Below, piece after piece: positions 35,801-47,125 of a DNA stretch of 64,000 bases; position 1 is the stretch's first letter; each line of letters begins with the position of its first letter. Made by a program: the position numbers and the translations under genes. Below the pieces are notes generated by a model. That model made no database searches, was not told the DNA's origin, and saw nothing but the letters and a program-made list of their open reading frames with translations. The stretch spans positions 1 through 64,000 of the forward strand of contig JAJSPD010000005.1 in the NCBI GenBank assembly GCA_021307315.1, in the 5' to 3' direction. Origin of the DNA: Bisporella sp. PMI_857 (Eukaryota; Ascomycota; Leotiomycetes; Helotiales; Helotiaceae).

Positions 35801-38800
35801 GATGTGGTGTGAGTGGAAGCCGTATGGAACCTTAAGCACCGTGGCTCGGGATCCTCCCTCCTCTAATTTCGCCTTCAGGTCATCTATCTCCTTGACAGGG
35901 CCACTGACTACAGTTACTTGAGGCGCGTTGATGCAGGCGATGTCTGTGTTGGCCCACGCGGCTCCTGATCCTGATCCTGAAGCCAAGAGCTGGCGTACGT
36001 TCTCGAAGTCCTTTGAAATAGAGAGCATTGAGTATGTGCCAGCTGTCAATCTCTTCTCCATCAATTGTGCGCGCTGCCCAACTAAAAAGAGCGTATCGCT
36101 GACTGATAATACTCCTGCCACGCATAGTGCGGAATATTCTCCTAGGCTGTGTCCCGTAACGATGTCGGGCATTATCCCCCAGGTTTTTAAAAGTTGTGCG
36201 GTGGCAATTTCGAGTGCGACAATGGCGAGCTGTACGCATACAGCGGATGCAGTGCTTATATCGGAATTCTCATCCACAATGAGATGGATAAATGTCGGCA
36301 ACTTTTGGTGGTGGGCCATTTGTTGATATGTATGCAGGAAATCTCTGAATACTGAACTATGCTGATAAAATTGCCTACCCATACCCGCATACTGCGAACC
36401 TTGGCCGGTGAACACGAATACCGCATTCATGGCGAGAGGCTTCGTCTTTGGGTCATTCGATGTCTCTTTGCACACTTCTTCTCGTAAGATATTGGTTAGT
36501 TCTCTCATAGATTTGGCGCTGTAAGCGACACGAAGAACCTCATGCATCCTTCTTGCAGTTGTTGTGTAAGCGAGATCTGCTATTTTAGTGTTGGGGTTCC
36601 TCATCAAATAGTCTAGTAGTCTCCGGCGATTCTCTTTGAGAGATGTAATGGTCTTAGCCGAGATGCAAACAACATGACAAGGCAATGGATTCTCTGTCTT
36701 TGTAGCTGGTTCTGGTGCTTCTTCCACTACCAACGAAGTATTTCCTCCAGAAGCATCGAAGCTGTTCACGACACACTTTATTTTTCCGTCAGTCGCAGCT
36801 GGACTTGGCTTCAAAGCCATGTTCTTGCCAGACAGACCTGCAATTTGGACGTGAAGGGTTTCAAGTCTCGGGAAATTACGGTTCAGCTTGAAAGGGACAC
36901 CAGGCTGAGGCGGAATCTTTTGCTCCCGCATCATCATGAGGACTTTGATAAGAGATGTTATTCCAGCGGCCTGTACCAAATTAGTATGCAATATTCTCGT
37001 TTGTGACTCCAGTTTCACATACCCCCTCTCCATGTCCAACATTAGCTTTCACAGCTCCCACCGTCAAGGTATTATTTTTGGATCGTCCTCGGCCCATAAC
37101 ATTGATGACTGAGGTCATCTCCTCAAGGTCGCCCGCTTGGGTGCCAGTCCCATGCATCTCAACATATGCAATCTCGTTTGGAACAACACCTGTTTGGCGT
37201 AAGATATCGTCATATATTCGTGACTGAGACTCGGCGCTGGGGTGGGTGATTGATGTTGAGGTAGAAGTATAGGTCCTCGCCGACCCTCTGATTACCCCTA
37301 GGATATTGTCATTGTCCGCGTGCGCATCTTCTAATCGTTTCAATACAACAACACCAATGCCCTCACCACGAACATACCCATCAGCATCATCATGATATGT
37401 CCTGCAACCGCCATTGTCAGAAATCATTCCAGATCTGCTTAACCCTGCAAACGTGTTTGGTGAGGCAAGGATAGAGCCCCCACCAGCCAGTGCAGTATCA
37501 CAATCGCGGGAGTTTAGTGCTGAGCAAGCCAAATGTACGGCCGTTGTGCTCGTTGCACATGCAGCGTCAAGCGCGTACGTTCCGCCTCCCCATTTGTGGT
37601 GATAACTCAACCGGCTTGGCCCAAAGGGCCGTGATAAGCTCGGTACGTAGTAGATATCAATATCTTCATTGTTGAGAATATCACGCCAATCTTCAGAAGC
37701 TTGGCCAAAATAAGTTGCGATGCGATTACTTTCCGTCGCTAAAGTAGCATCCTTGGAGTAACCGGCGCTCTCGAGGGCCTCGTAACTTGTCATTAAAAGC
37801 AGGCGTTGAATTGGGTCCATTTGGGCTGCTTCTCGTGGCGAAATATTGAATAGACGATTATCGAAACGGCCGGGATGGTCCAAAAAAGCACCGTCCTGTG
37901 TTGAAGTTGTGTTTCTCTTCGTACCAGTCGAATCGAAGTAGTTATCAAGATTAAATCTGGATTTTGGAATCTAAGCTCGTGAGAACTTATCCCCATTTCG
38001 GAGGATATATGTTGTTACCTACCTTTTTGATCTGTCTCTTTCCTTCGAGTAAGTCTTCAAAGAAGTCTTCGATGGTGTTACTGCCCGGGAAACGGCCTGA
38101 CATGCCCACAATCGCGATAAGGCCTGATCCTGCGCGACTTGTAATGCCGCTCCGTGGACGCCGATGTGCTCGAGTGTGATACACAATTTCTTTACTCTGC
38201 AAGATGCGTTGCACTGCTGTCAGGTGCGACGTTGGACCTACAACTGTCAGGGAGATAGGTCCCTTGCCTATCAGGTCGGAGACACACTCTTCAATGGTTT
38301 CATTGATATGCAGAATATTATGGGCAATATCGACCATGATTTCAGCAAGCATAGACCTAAGTGAGGTGTGAATATATTGTTTGCAAGAACCCGGTGAGAT
38401 AATTCTGGCTTTGGATGTGATAGGTGTATCAAGAAGAGGTGAGTCTCCCAGAACCTTGTCTATGTCAAGTCTGGGCATGTATTCGGTATGCACTGCACCA
38501 TCAGTATCTGTTTGAGTCTTAGGGGCTTGGTCCATCTCTTCAGAGAACTGCATGAGACGGGACAAGGATGATGGCGCTCCCATGAGAGTCAACCATTCAT
38601 TGGATACTACACCAATCGCCAGTCGCTTAGGATATGGAATTCTCTACACGTTTCGTTACACTCAGTCTCAAGAAGGGACCTCATGAATACTTACTTGGAC
38701 TTTGTGGAACTCGTCTAGTATTGGCTGCACTTTATCAGGCGTTTTGCCTACCACAGTTAGTGCCCAACTTCGCTTCGTATCTTCAATCAACTTCATCCGA

Positions 38801-39324
38801 TGAATGATCTCGTATGCCATCCGGAAGGTAATAGAGATAATCTCTATTCCGATATCAAATAATTCACTTGTATCCCTTGCAGCAACTAGGGCAGCAGCAG
38901 GGAGGAGACCAGTGCAAAATGCTAAGACCTGTACAGGATTCTGTTCTGATCCCAAAATCGACGGGTCCTCTTCGGCATATCTGATCACTCATTAGATTGG
39001 TCGGAATGGCTGGAAATGTTTATGCACTAACACGATCAGCTCCCCCAGTCGTCCGATACACATAAGCACTGTTGCTATTACTCCATTCCGATTTTTCTCC
39101 GCGATATTGTCTTCTGCAAGACCGATGAGTGTTTGAATTTCATGATTCCATGCACGATCTCCCTTGGTTAGCTTCGCCAGATTGAGTTGCAAAGCATCTG
39201 TTGCTTCACGAAGGAGCCTTCTGGCCCCAGCTGAGGTCTTGGAATTGCGAACCAATGACTGGATGGAGGATAACTTCTCGACAGTCTGATCACCAAACAG
39301 CACTAAGTTAATTGGTTTTGCCAT
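32844..39324 (-). CDS. Non-reducing polyketide synthase, SAT-KS-AT-PT-ACP-TE
   Basis: Six exons on the minus strand (39032-39324, 38695-38980, 38023-38643, 37023-37970, 32957-36970, 32844-32903) give 2073 residues. Domains in order: SAT with active Cys in AFCTGLLPAAA (about residue 120); KS with Cys in DAACATSTT (about 538), His in EMHGTGT and in KANVGHGEG; malonyl-AT with GHSLGEYSAL; PT with His in GHVVNGIT and Asp in NPFWIDAAIH; one ACP with GMDSLMG; TE with Ser in GYSLGAIY and His in EHFSLFR. No methyltransferase or reductase is present. The architecture matches partners of reducing PKSs in resorcylic acid lactone pathways: SAT takes a reduced starter, PT cyclises, TE releases. The short last exon (after LPA) restores a normal C-terminus ending ANSVSSG. 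The regulator gene is its neighbour. Confidence 0.95.
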
Positions 39325-40436
39325 CGAGATAGAGGCTTATGGCTTCCAATTTTCGCGAGATGTTGTTGTTTCCATCTAATAAGATAATCGGGAGAAGGAG
39401 TTGAGAGGGGGTGAGATGTTAAGAACGCCTGACTATCTCTGCCTTGCTAGTCGTAAAGTGATAGGTACCTGTACCTCTTTTTAGGCCGCGAGTTTACTTG
39501 CAATAATGATGTGCGTAGCAGTAGTTGCAAAGAGAATAAGCCTCACAGTCTCGTATGAGTGCTAAATTTTGTATACAGCAGCGCGGGGAAGACGCAGTAA
39601 TTTTGTCGTTAGATTCAAACGTATCCGAACATCGAAGTGAGTGACAAAGTAATACAGGCGGACGTTATGCATTATCGCCATCTTCCTGTTGTTTCGTTCG
39701 GCGCATTTAAATGCCATATATGGGACAAATTGACACCTATCGGAGCTAAAAGGTATGAGAGGGCTGGAAAGCAGATTTCGGCGATTTTTTGCCGGCCCAT
39801 AAGCTGGATGATTATTATTCTGATATGTGCCCCCAGTCCGCCAAACAGATCCGCTAAATTTTGCCTGGGTGATCAACTAGCAGTAGGATGGGTGGCTTAG
39901 GTTACTTTGATCTTCGACCCTACCACTTTTTTGCTTCTCATGTGCCTAGTTAACTAGCTTCACAGCCCTCTTGTACATACAGCATGTCCGGTCAGCCACG
40001 GCTGTCTCTCTTGCTCACATCATTCTGTATTTTTGGTGGCTGAGTGGCAGCGGTTATGGGATACGCTATCACAAAACTCATGGCTAGATCTCTAAAGCGA
40101 CCGTAGTTATAGAAAGGTAGCAATATGGCTTCTGCTTCACTAAGTGACTTGTTTCCTGGAATATGCGTCGTAGACACTTTACAGGTGAGCCTGATGAAAA
40201 AGCGCACGAGCTGCGATTTTCAGCTACTTGAGCCTGTCCTGTCCCATGTGAACTGCTTCATCGTTTGACGTACACCACGGAAATTCTCTAGCTTAGTTCA
40301 CGAGGGAAGGTAAACGACTCTATACTGTATTGCTTGAAGCTTGCCATATTCGGTGAGCTAAGAATAGGATGTCGCAAACAGTGGTACATAAAGAAGATTT
40401 AATGGATGTTACATAATCCGAGTCTCCAGCATATAT
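39325..40436. promoter_or_regulatory. Upstream region of the non-reducing PKS
   Basis: No gene is seen. The 10-mer TTTCGCGAGA at 39351-39360, about 30 bases before the PKS start codon, also occurs at 47631-47640 upstream of the reducing PKS. Frames at 39562-40207 lack family character. Confidence 0.35.
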
Positions 40437-41851
40437 CTACGCAGGAGCTGAAACTGGCAGCAGATCTGCGATCGCCCACTCCGGCCAAACCTCGTCTTTC
40501 CTCGGCTTTGATGCCCTAGCTCTGTCTGCAATATACTCTTCGATCGGCAAAGCCTCATATTGGCTACGTTGACCCATGTCAATACCACGTTTCTGGACAG
40601 TGCGAGCGAATCCCATAGTCTCCAGCTTCCATTTCTCACGTGAAACTTTACCGTCAATCATGTCGGCCAGAATCATCGCATCAAATGCCGCTTGAGGTAC
40701 ATATGTCAGCACAAACTGTTTAATTATCACAATGTACTGCTATCTTGACACATACCTTGTGAAGTACTTGCGGCAGTATGAGCTCTAAACCCGGCAAGCG
40801 CGTCGCCTATCAGCAACACCTTACCATCGAGAAATTCATGATTAGGACTTATGACGTCCATGATAGCCTGCACAAAGGGCTTTTTGGTCCCACATACGAG
40901 GTCTGCAAACTGTGGACAGAGGGTCTTTCGCGCAATCACTTTCTGTTTCTCCCACAATTTTGGGTCTAACTTCCCCGGTGGTATCGTGACATGGTGCCGA
41001 ACGCCGTCTATATCTGTTAACAGCTCTGCAAGCTCGGGCTCAGGGACGTTGATGTAGTAGACCCAATTAAGCAAACGGTCGCCTGGTTTCACAGAGCCAT
41101 TGGCACCCGGCATGGTGTACGCCAGAATCTGAATGCCTGGAGCGTGGAATAGAGCAGACTTCTCCAGGAAAGCTTCTCTAGCCAAGTCTGTGGCTTCTGT
41201 CTCAAGGACAGTCCCGCGGAGAGCGACATAACCGACGTAGGTTCGTTTGACCTCGGGTACTAGGAAGTTGCGGACCGTTGAGCTGGCCCCGTCGGCGCCA
41301 ACGAGAAGATCTGCAAATAATGAGCCCTTCGTCCCATCTCCCTGCTGGAAAAATACTCGGACTCCATCTCCTTCTTCATTAAATGATGTAACTTTATGGT
41401 CGTGGAGATGCACCGCGTTGCCATCTGTCGGTAGTGGTTCCGGGATATCATTGCAGTACCCACTTTTAATGCCGTCAAAGTTTGCACGCATGATATGGTA
41501 GCACACATCCCAGCTTGTCATAGCCTGGTCTTTAACGATCCTATGGACCGCGTCTCCGTTCTTGTTGAAATATTGTAGCTCACGTGAAGTAACAGCCAAC
41601 GGTCGTTTGCAGCGGTCATAGCGCTTGAACACCTCAAGAGTATCTCCCCCTGCGAAGATTCCGGCACCCTGATCGTGAAGCAGAGGAGTGGGAGAACGTT
41701 CGAGAATGGTAATGTTATGGCCAAGGTGCTTCAGAGCGAGGCCAACGGTGAGGCCACCCAGAGAACCACCAACAACGACCACGTCGAGCTTCTTCTTGTG
41801 CACTCCATTGGGAGCGCCATTGGCCATGCTATTCACTGTGCCGTTAGCCAT
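40437..41851 (-). CDS. Class A FAD-dependent monooxygenase (dihydroxypyridine-hydroxylase-like subfamily)
   Basis: Exons 40756-41851 and 40437-40690 (minus strand) give 449 residues. FAD motifs are clear: VVVGGSLGGLTVGLAL (GxGxxG region), LLVGADGASSTVR (DG motif) and LIGDALAGFRAHTAASTSQA (GD motif, completed by splicing). The region LNWVYYINVPEPELAELLTD with TIPPGKLDP is typical of the subfamily around 2,6-dihydroxypyridine 3-monooxygenase. That subfamily includes fungal enzymes that hydroxylate phenols, some with loss of a carboxyl group. The start at MANGTVNSMANG is preferred; an in-frame Met 13 codons earlier (41890) is possible. It lies between the non-reducing PKS and the cupin, so the natural substrate is probably the aromatic PKS product. 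Regiochemistry is unknown. Confidence 0.9.
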
Positions 41852-42330
41852 TATGATAATCGGTTGAGAAGCGACTGCTAGTATTTTCACGACGCAGACA
41901 CGACGCGATAACCATCATAGATAAACTTCTGTGCGGCCTGCTCCCAGCGGTACATAGCTCAATAACACCCGAAAATGGTCCCGTTAATCTACTCCATATC
42001 GCCGAAACACTTCACAAAACCTGAAAACTCTATCGAAATATGTCGCCGGGCTCGAGTAAAATCTCCAATGGCACGCCCGGCGTATTTTTAGTACTGCCAT
42101 TCAACCCTACTAGTTCAAAGCGTGAACGTTTCAAAGTATATCCCCTTGCAATAGCAAATCCTTTCAAGACTCTTTTTGTGGCAGCTATTATGTTAAGATT
42201 TTTAAAACTTTGACTGGGCAACGAACCCTAAGTCCAGATTGCTGCTGATAGAGTCTTTACCAAACTTCGACGGCGGCCTCTTCGATGCTCAGCCGACTGC
42301 ATTGTCACTTCTCGTTGACGAAACAGCAAG
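41852..42330. promoter_or_regulatory. Divergent promoter between flavin monooxygenase and cupin
   Basis: The 479-bp region lies between two start codons facing away from each other, which suggests coordinated expression. A short direct repeat ACGACGC occurs near 41890-41908. No canonical TATA box is evident. Confidence 0.45.
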
Positions 42331-42957
42331 ATGGCTTCCACGGCTTCCAAACTCCCCTGTGACGTGACAACGGACCAAGTTGCACGAATCCCACCAGGTA
42401 TGAAAGACCCTGAACGCCGCAAGATTTGGACACCAGTCGCAAAAGATTGGGCCATCTTCGAGAAATATGGGCGCGAGACCAATGGCGAATACACGTTGCT
42501 TACCGTCTCGGTCGCCCCAGGCGGGCAAAACGCGGCGCATTGGCACGGGTCGTACTCAGAAACCTTCACTGCTGAAAAGGGCCAGGTGGGCATCTACACC
42601 AAGTCGACGGGTAATATAATGCTGTCGCCGGGGGAGAGCGCGACGGTAGCGGCTGGCGAGGAGCATTATTTCTTTAATCCGGGGGAGGAGGAAGTTCAAA
42701 TGAAAATCAAGCTAGCACCTGCACGTGAGGGTTTTGAGAAGGGCTTGTATATCTTGTATGGACTCGCACGTGATGGGTTGAGTGCTAATGGTGGTATCCC
42801 GAATAGTTTCTTACATTCGGCTATCATTTTCTCAATGTCGGATATGTGGCCTACAGGCCTGGGAGGATTGTTTTTGACCATAGCGATGAAGATATTTGCG
42901 CCTATAGGAAGGCTGACCGGTATGGAGGAAGAATTAGTGGATCGCTACTGGGGATGA
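42331..42957 (+). CDS. Cupin-domain protein, probable tailoring enzyme
   Basis: A single exon encodes 208 residues. The first cupin motif is AAHWHGSYSETFTAEKG, with two metal-binding His and the Glu (HxHx4Ex6G). The second is LSPGESATVAAGEEHYFFNP, supplying the third His and the Asn. All four metal ligands of a canonical small cupin are therefore present. The C-terminal third has a hydrophobic segment (GLGGLFLTIAMKIFAPIG) that could touch membrane or form a hydrophobic face. Small cupins in polyketide clusters act as oxygenases, cyclases or decarboxylases, so the reaction here is open. Divergent from the flavin monooxygenase and followed by the reductase, it sits in the middle of the cluster. 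Confidence 0.85.
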   Translation: MASTASKLPCDVTTDQVARIPPGMKDPERRKIWTPVAKDWAIFEKYGRETNGEYTLLTVSVAPGGQNAAHWHGSYSETFTAEKGQVGIYTKSTGNIMLSPGESATVAAGEEHYFFNPGEEEVQMKIKLAPAREGFEKGLYILYGLARDGLSANGGIPNSFLHSAIIFSMSDMWPTGLGGLFLTIAMKIFAPIGRLTGMEEELVDRYWG

Positions 42958-43828
42958 ATGTGGCAGTTAGATTGGGATATTTTCTCAATATATCAATTTC
43001 AGCCGCCATTATCATGATGAGTATACTATGCTTCTAGTTCTATGCTGAATATAAGAATATGTCTCGAAAGATTGGATCTTGAAACAAATTTCAATTGACG
43101 GGGCTTGATTTCTGCCGCAAGTTTGCTACCACCAGGTTGGACGTATGGCTGGATTGTTAGGGGAAGAATCCTCAGAAAATATTAGACCGGAAGCTCCACA
43201 TTAGCGAGTTCTAATTCGTCCAATTTATATCTTTACCCAAGTCGCCCACTGAGACCGGGAACGGGTCACGAACAAATCTTTTTTTCATATGGAGAGGCGC
43301 GGATGCATCGTTCAGTTTTGTGGCATCATTGGTGTGACCGACCCCTAATACGTATAAATACTGCTTTGATAACTAAATTTTGGTGGAATATTTTAAAATT
43401 GGTTCCTAGGGGACACATGGCTATGGTCAGAATCGCCCGGGGCGGTGGCCCATGCCTCATATCGTCATCTAGAGGAAGCAGCGCAGCAGTTTCGACGTCA
43501 AACTTTGCAATAGGCAAGCAAATGCTTGAATCTAAGTTCTATATCGGGGTGACGCAGCCGAAATCGCGAAAGCATAGCATCTCTGCTTTGCACGTAAGTC
43601 CCCATTAAGGTTTCTCCCTATCCGGCGACTTCATAAAGTCTCCGGAACGATTATACCGTAGTATCCATAATTTTCTGAACAACCTTCCGAAGCATCTCTG
43701 TACTGTCTTTACCACTATAGATTATTAACTCCCTCTCGCCGCTGATATGCAAACATAGCTGGCAAGATAAGCTCGTAGCTTACAATAGTTCTCTTAAGAA
43801 AATTTACGACAACAGGCCGTTATATATC
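42958..43828. other. Intergenic, upstream of the reductase gene
   Basis: No gene is seen. An open frame at 43303-43608 has no family character. TCTCCGGAACG occurs near 43637, resembling CTCCGG-containing motifs upstream of the reducing PKS and ABC pump. Confidence 0.4.
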
Positions 43829-44917
43829 ATGTCGTCTGAATCAGCAATCCCGAAGGGTTCTACGGTTCTGGTGACAGGTGTAAATGGATTCATTGCATCT
43901 CACGTTGCAGACCAGCTTTTACTGGCTGGCTACAAGGTCAAAGGGACAGTCAGGAGTGAAGACAAAGGCAAACTGATCGCAGAGATTTTCGAAAAGCGTC
44001 ATGGCGAGGACGCGTTCTCCTATGTTGTCGTGGAGGACATGTCCGCCAAAGAGGCATTCCACGATGTTATGAAGGGTGAGCATGGCTCTTTAAGCTAGAC
44101 CAACAAGCAATAAGAAGATCACTAAAATAATACAGGCTGCAGTGGCGTCGCGCACATGGCTTCAGATCTTACATTTCGGGATGATCCTAACTTGGTCATC
44201 ACACCAGTTGTTGCTGGCGTGAAGAATGCCCTCAAGGCCGCTGCATCAACACCAACAGTCAAACGCTTCGTATTGACCTCGTCCTCCAATTCTCTCACTT
44301 TACCCATGCCCAACACTAAGTACCATCTCGACCAGAACTCCTGGAACGAGATATCTTCTAAGGAAGCATGGAAGACCGAGGGTTACGATCCGGCCGCACG
44401 GCCTGTGCACATATACAGCGCCAGTAAAATTGAGGGTGAGCGAGCGGCATGGGACTTTATGGAGAAAGAGAAGCCTCACTTCGTTTTGAACACCGTTTGC
44501 CCTAATTTTAATATTGGCGAGATCCTTGACAAAAGGCAACCCGGCTCATCCTCCGGCTACATCAGAGCGTTGTGGGATGGCAACCCGCAAATTACCGGGA
44601 TCTTACAGAATTTTCCACCTCAGTTCGCTATCGATGTGAAGGACAATGCAAGGTTACATGTGGCTGGATTGACGGTGGAGGACGTTAAAGGAGAACGCTT
44701 GCTAGCGTTTAACGAACCGTTCAACTACAGCCGATGGGTTGAATCGCTCAAGAAGATTGATCCTTCAAAGGACTTCCCCCCAGCGCCTGAAAATGAGGGA
44801 AAGGATATCGGCACGGTGGATATGAAAAGGAGCATTGAGCTGTTGAAGCGTATTGGAGTTGCGGGACTCACGCCGTTGGATGAGAGCGTGAAACAGCTGA
44901 TAGCGAGCATTTCCTGA
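43829..44917 (+). CDS. NAD(P)-dependent reductase, extended SDR (GRE2/dihydroflavonol-reductase-like)
   Basis: Exons 43829-44075 and 44136-44917 give 342 residues. The Rossmann motif VLVTGVNGFIASHVADQLL (TGxxGFIAxH) is at the N-terminus. Splicing creates GCSGVAHMAS, the usual strand-4 motif. The catalytic pair is in YSASKIEGERA (YxxxK). The family reduces aldehydes and ketones, including GRE2-type methylglyoxal reductase and ketone reductases of secondary metabolism. It probably reduces a carbonyl of the polyketide; whether before or after ring formation is unknown. It is transcribed with the cupin, 0.9 kb downstream of it. Confidence 0.92.
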
Positions 44918-45311
44918 GACTAGCAATGCGCTCAGAGCCAGTCACCGCTTCAGTAGATGGCTAGTATTGAAATTGATAACACAATAATAACTCTAGTCCT
45001 TATATTTCACGCTCGGTAAGGTCGTCAAATCGAGACCAGTGGGAAGGTTGAGAGTAAAATCAAGCGGTAGACCATACCTAAGACTTGTTAGCTTTTCCTT
45101 AATGCACCCAAGACCTGACGTACATCGTTGAAGTCTAATTAGTCCTGCGGCAGGAAAATGATATAGGAAGTAAAGTAGTAAAATTCAAATAGTAACGTCT
45201 TGGTAAAGAAATGGAAATGGAAAACCTAAGAAGGCGCATGCTAAGCGTATATGCGGAATCTACAATATGACAAGGAATTTCAGCAATAGTAGGTAGCAAA
45301 TAAATGCAACG
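44918..45311. other. Intergenic, no feature seen
   Basis: The stretch follows the reductase gene and precedes a possible small minus-strand exon. Confidence 0.4.
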
Positions 45312-45558
45312 CTAAATACTGCCTTCTTCTCTCTTCTCCAACTTCTTGAGAGGGGTCAGGATGGGCTGCTTGACAGCCTCCAACTTTCTTTGCCAGTTCC
45401 GGTAGCATCCAAACGGAACGATCGAGCTGAAATGCAGAACGTATGATAAAGGGGACAACACTGGAAAGGGTAGGATATACGAAAAACTGACGGGAATGGG
45501 AATGGCAAGGAAGAACGCAAAGTGGGCAACTACAAACGGTGAGGCAAGCTCAAAATAC
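45312..45558 (-). CDS. Possible last exon of a small membrane protein, unrecognised
   Basis: After a plausible acceptor (GGTAG before GTATTTTGAG) the minus strand is open for about 82 codons. The encoded residues form two strongly hydrophobic spans (around SPFVVAHFAFFLAIPIP and LSYVLHFSSIVPFG) and a basic Lys/Arg-rich tail ending LEKREEGSI. That composition looks like real membrane protein rather than noise. I could not settle the upstream exon or start codon. An alternative reading starts at MRVIYRDLMV near 45591 and splices out the first span. Located inside the cluster, it could be a minor pathway component, but the call is weak. Confidence 0.28.
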
Positions 45559-45880
45559 CTACCATCAGGTCACGATAGATAACTCTCATGCCAACACCAA
45601 GATGCCGCCCGCACAACTAGTGTCACGACTGGTGAAGAAAGGATACGAGTGCAGCAACGCTGTGAAATCTCTTTCCCGAGCCTCAAGAAAGCATGGATAG
45701 TGACATAGTTCGTTTTGACATTAACCGTGGCTCCCTTCCAACATTTCCCTATCGAGTTTGATGGAAGTCGTATGATCATCTAGGTACAGTTCTTCCTGTA
45801 AAGAAATCGTGATTAAATGGCAGGCGCCTTCGAATCATATCATCTTTTGATGCGAGAAATGAATTGGTTGTGGTAATAAT

Positions 45881-47125
45881 CTAACTCTCACGCCAGAGAC
45901 ATTCCCTGTCCGATTTCCGATCCTGAATGATATCTTTGAGCAACAGGCTCAATGACTGGCACTATAAAATTGGTTAGCATTTCAAATCCAAGTTTATATG
46001 GTCAAGTCAATATGCTCTACTCACGTCCGGCGGGTGAATAATCGTGAAGTGATTCCCCGGCATATTCGCTAAGGAAATCTTCGCCCCTAGGAAGAGCCTA
46101 TCCCATCCCAGAGGTCCGTCGTTATCAGGTCTCTGTAGTAGCATTCGGGTAACTTTTATATTCAAGTCTAAGCCCGTTTCAGCAGTATCCGTATTCTTCA
46201 GCACTCCATCCCTAGCCCAAATAATGAAGACCTCCGGGAGGCCAGACGGCTCCATTGGCGTGGGCATGTATTCTGATATTGCTCTAATGGACATACCAAA
46301 ATGGTTTATCATCCATGCAGGCGGTTGCTTTGTGCCCCAGTTGCCCATAAGATTGTTTTTGGAAAGATAATGCACAACTTCCATGGGCAATTCCTCGTAC
46401 ACCAAGCGGCAGGGAGAGTCTATCAATACCAACTTCTTAACTCTCTCGCCTTTAAGTACAAGGAATTTTGCTACTTCAAACGAATAGTAGCCTCCTGCAG
46501 ACCAGCCACCAAGAATATAGGGACCTTCTGGTTGCCGTTGTCTGATCTCATCGGCCCATATTGCCGCGATACCTTCTACACTAAACTTTTCCCCCTTAGT
46601 GGCATTCAGGAATGGGCTATTCATGCCGATAAGACAAACGCTTGGATCAATGGCTGGAAGCCTTAGATACGCCGCTGCTGATCCACTCCCATCTGGTAGT
46701 AGGAAAATTGTTTTCTTGGAGGATGCGACTTTGCCCTGAAGAACGATCGATAATGGATTAGCAGGAGCTGATGAAGGTGAATCAATTTTTCCAGGATTAA
46801 TTGTCTCGACTGGAGGCTTTAGTGAGTCTTGCAAGTGTGATCGCAGGCTATCGACAGTAGAGTAGTCATTGAATGTGGTATTGGGTAAGCGAAGTCCAGT
46901 TTTCTCTGCAATTTTGGAAACTATCGATTTTGCCAGGATAACATCGACTCCAAGATCCGCAAAGTCTGTGTCTCCATCCAGTTCATCTCTTGAGATCCCA
47001 ACTTCCTCGGTGATGATATTGAGAATGCTGTCTGTCTCCGAACTTTGAGTTTCAGTCATTCTCGCTGGACTTTTGAGCAGCATGAATGAATTACGCTTGG
47101 ATCGCTGAATAGGTCTCTTCATCAT
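45881..47125 (-). CDS. Free-standing ACP-thioesterase didomain protein with inactive ACP
   Basis: Exons 46025-47125 and 45881-45961 (minus strand) give 393 residues (371 if started at MTETQSS, 47059). Residues about 30-100 are an ACP: FADLGVDVILAKSIVSKIAE. The normal motif is GxDS; here Val replaces the Ser that carries phosphopantetheine, so this ACP cannot be charged. Residues about 135-370 are a PKS-type TE: IFLLPDGSGSAAAY, nucleophile GGWSAGG, Asp in LVLIDSPC, His in GNHFTIIH. It resembles the last two domains of a non-reducing PKS. Its last intron lies exactly eight residues after the catalytic His in phase 0, as in the cluster's non-reducing PKS. It shares a divergent promoter with the reducing PKS. 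A trans-acting release or editing role is inferred. Confidence 0.88.

Noticed and set aside
37000..37230. Plus-strand frames opposite the KS domain of the non-reducing PKS
   Set aside because: Antisense shadows of conserved KS sequence.
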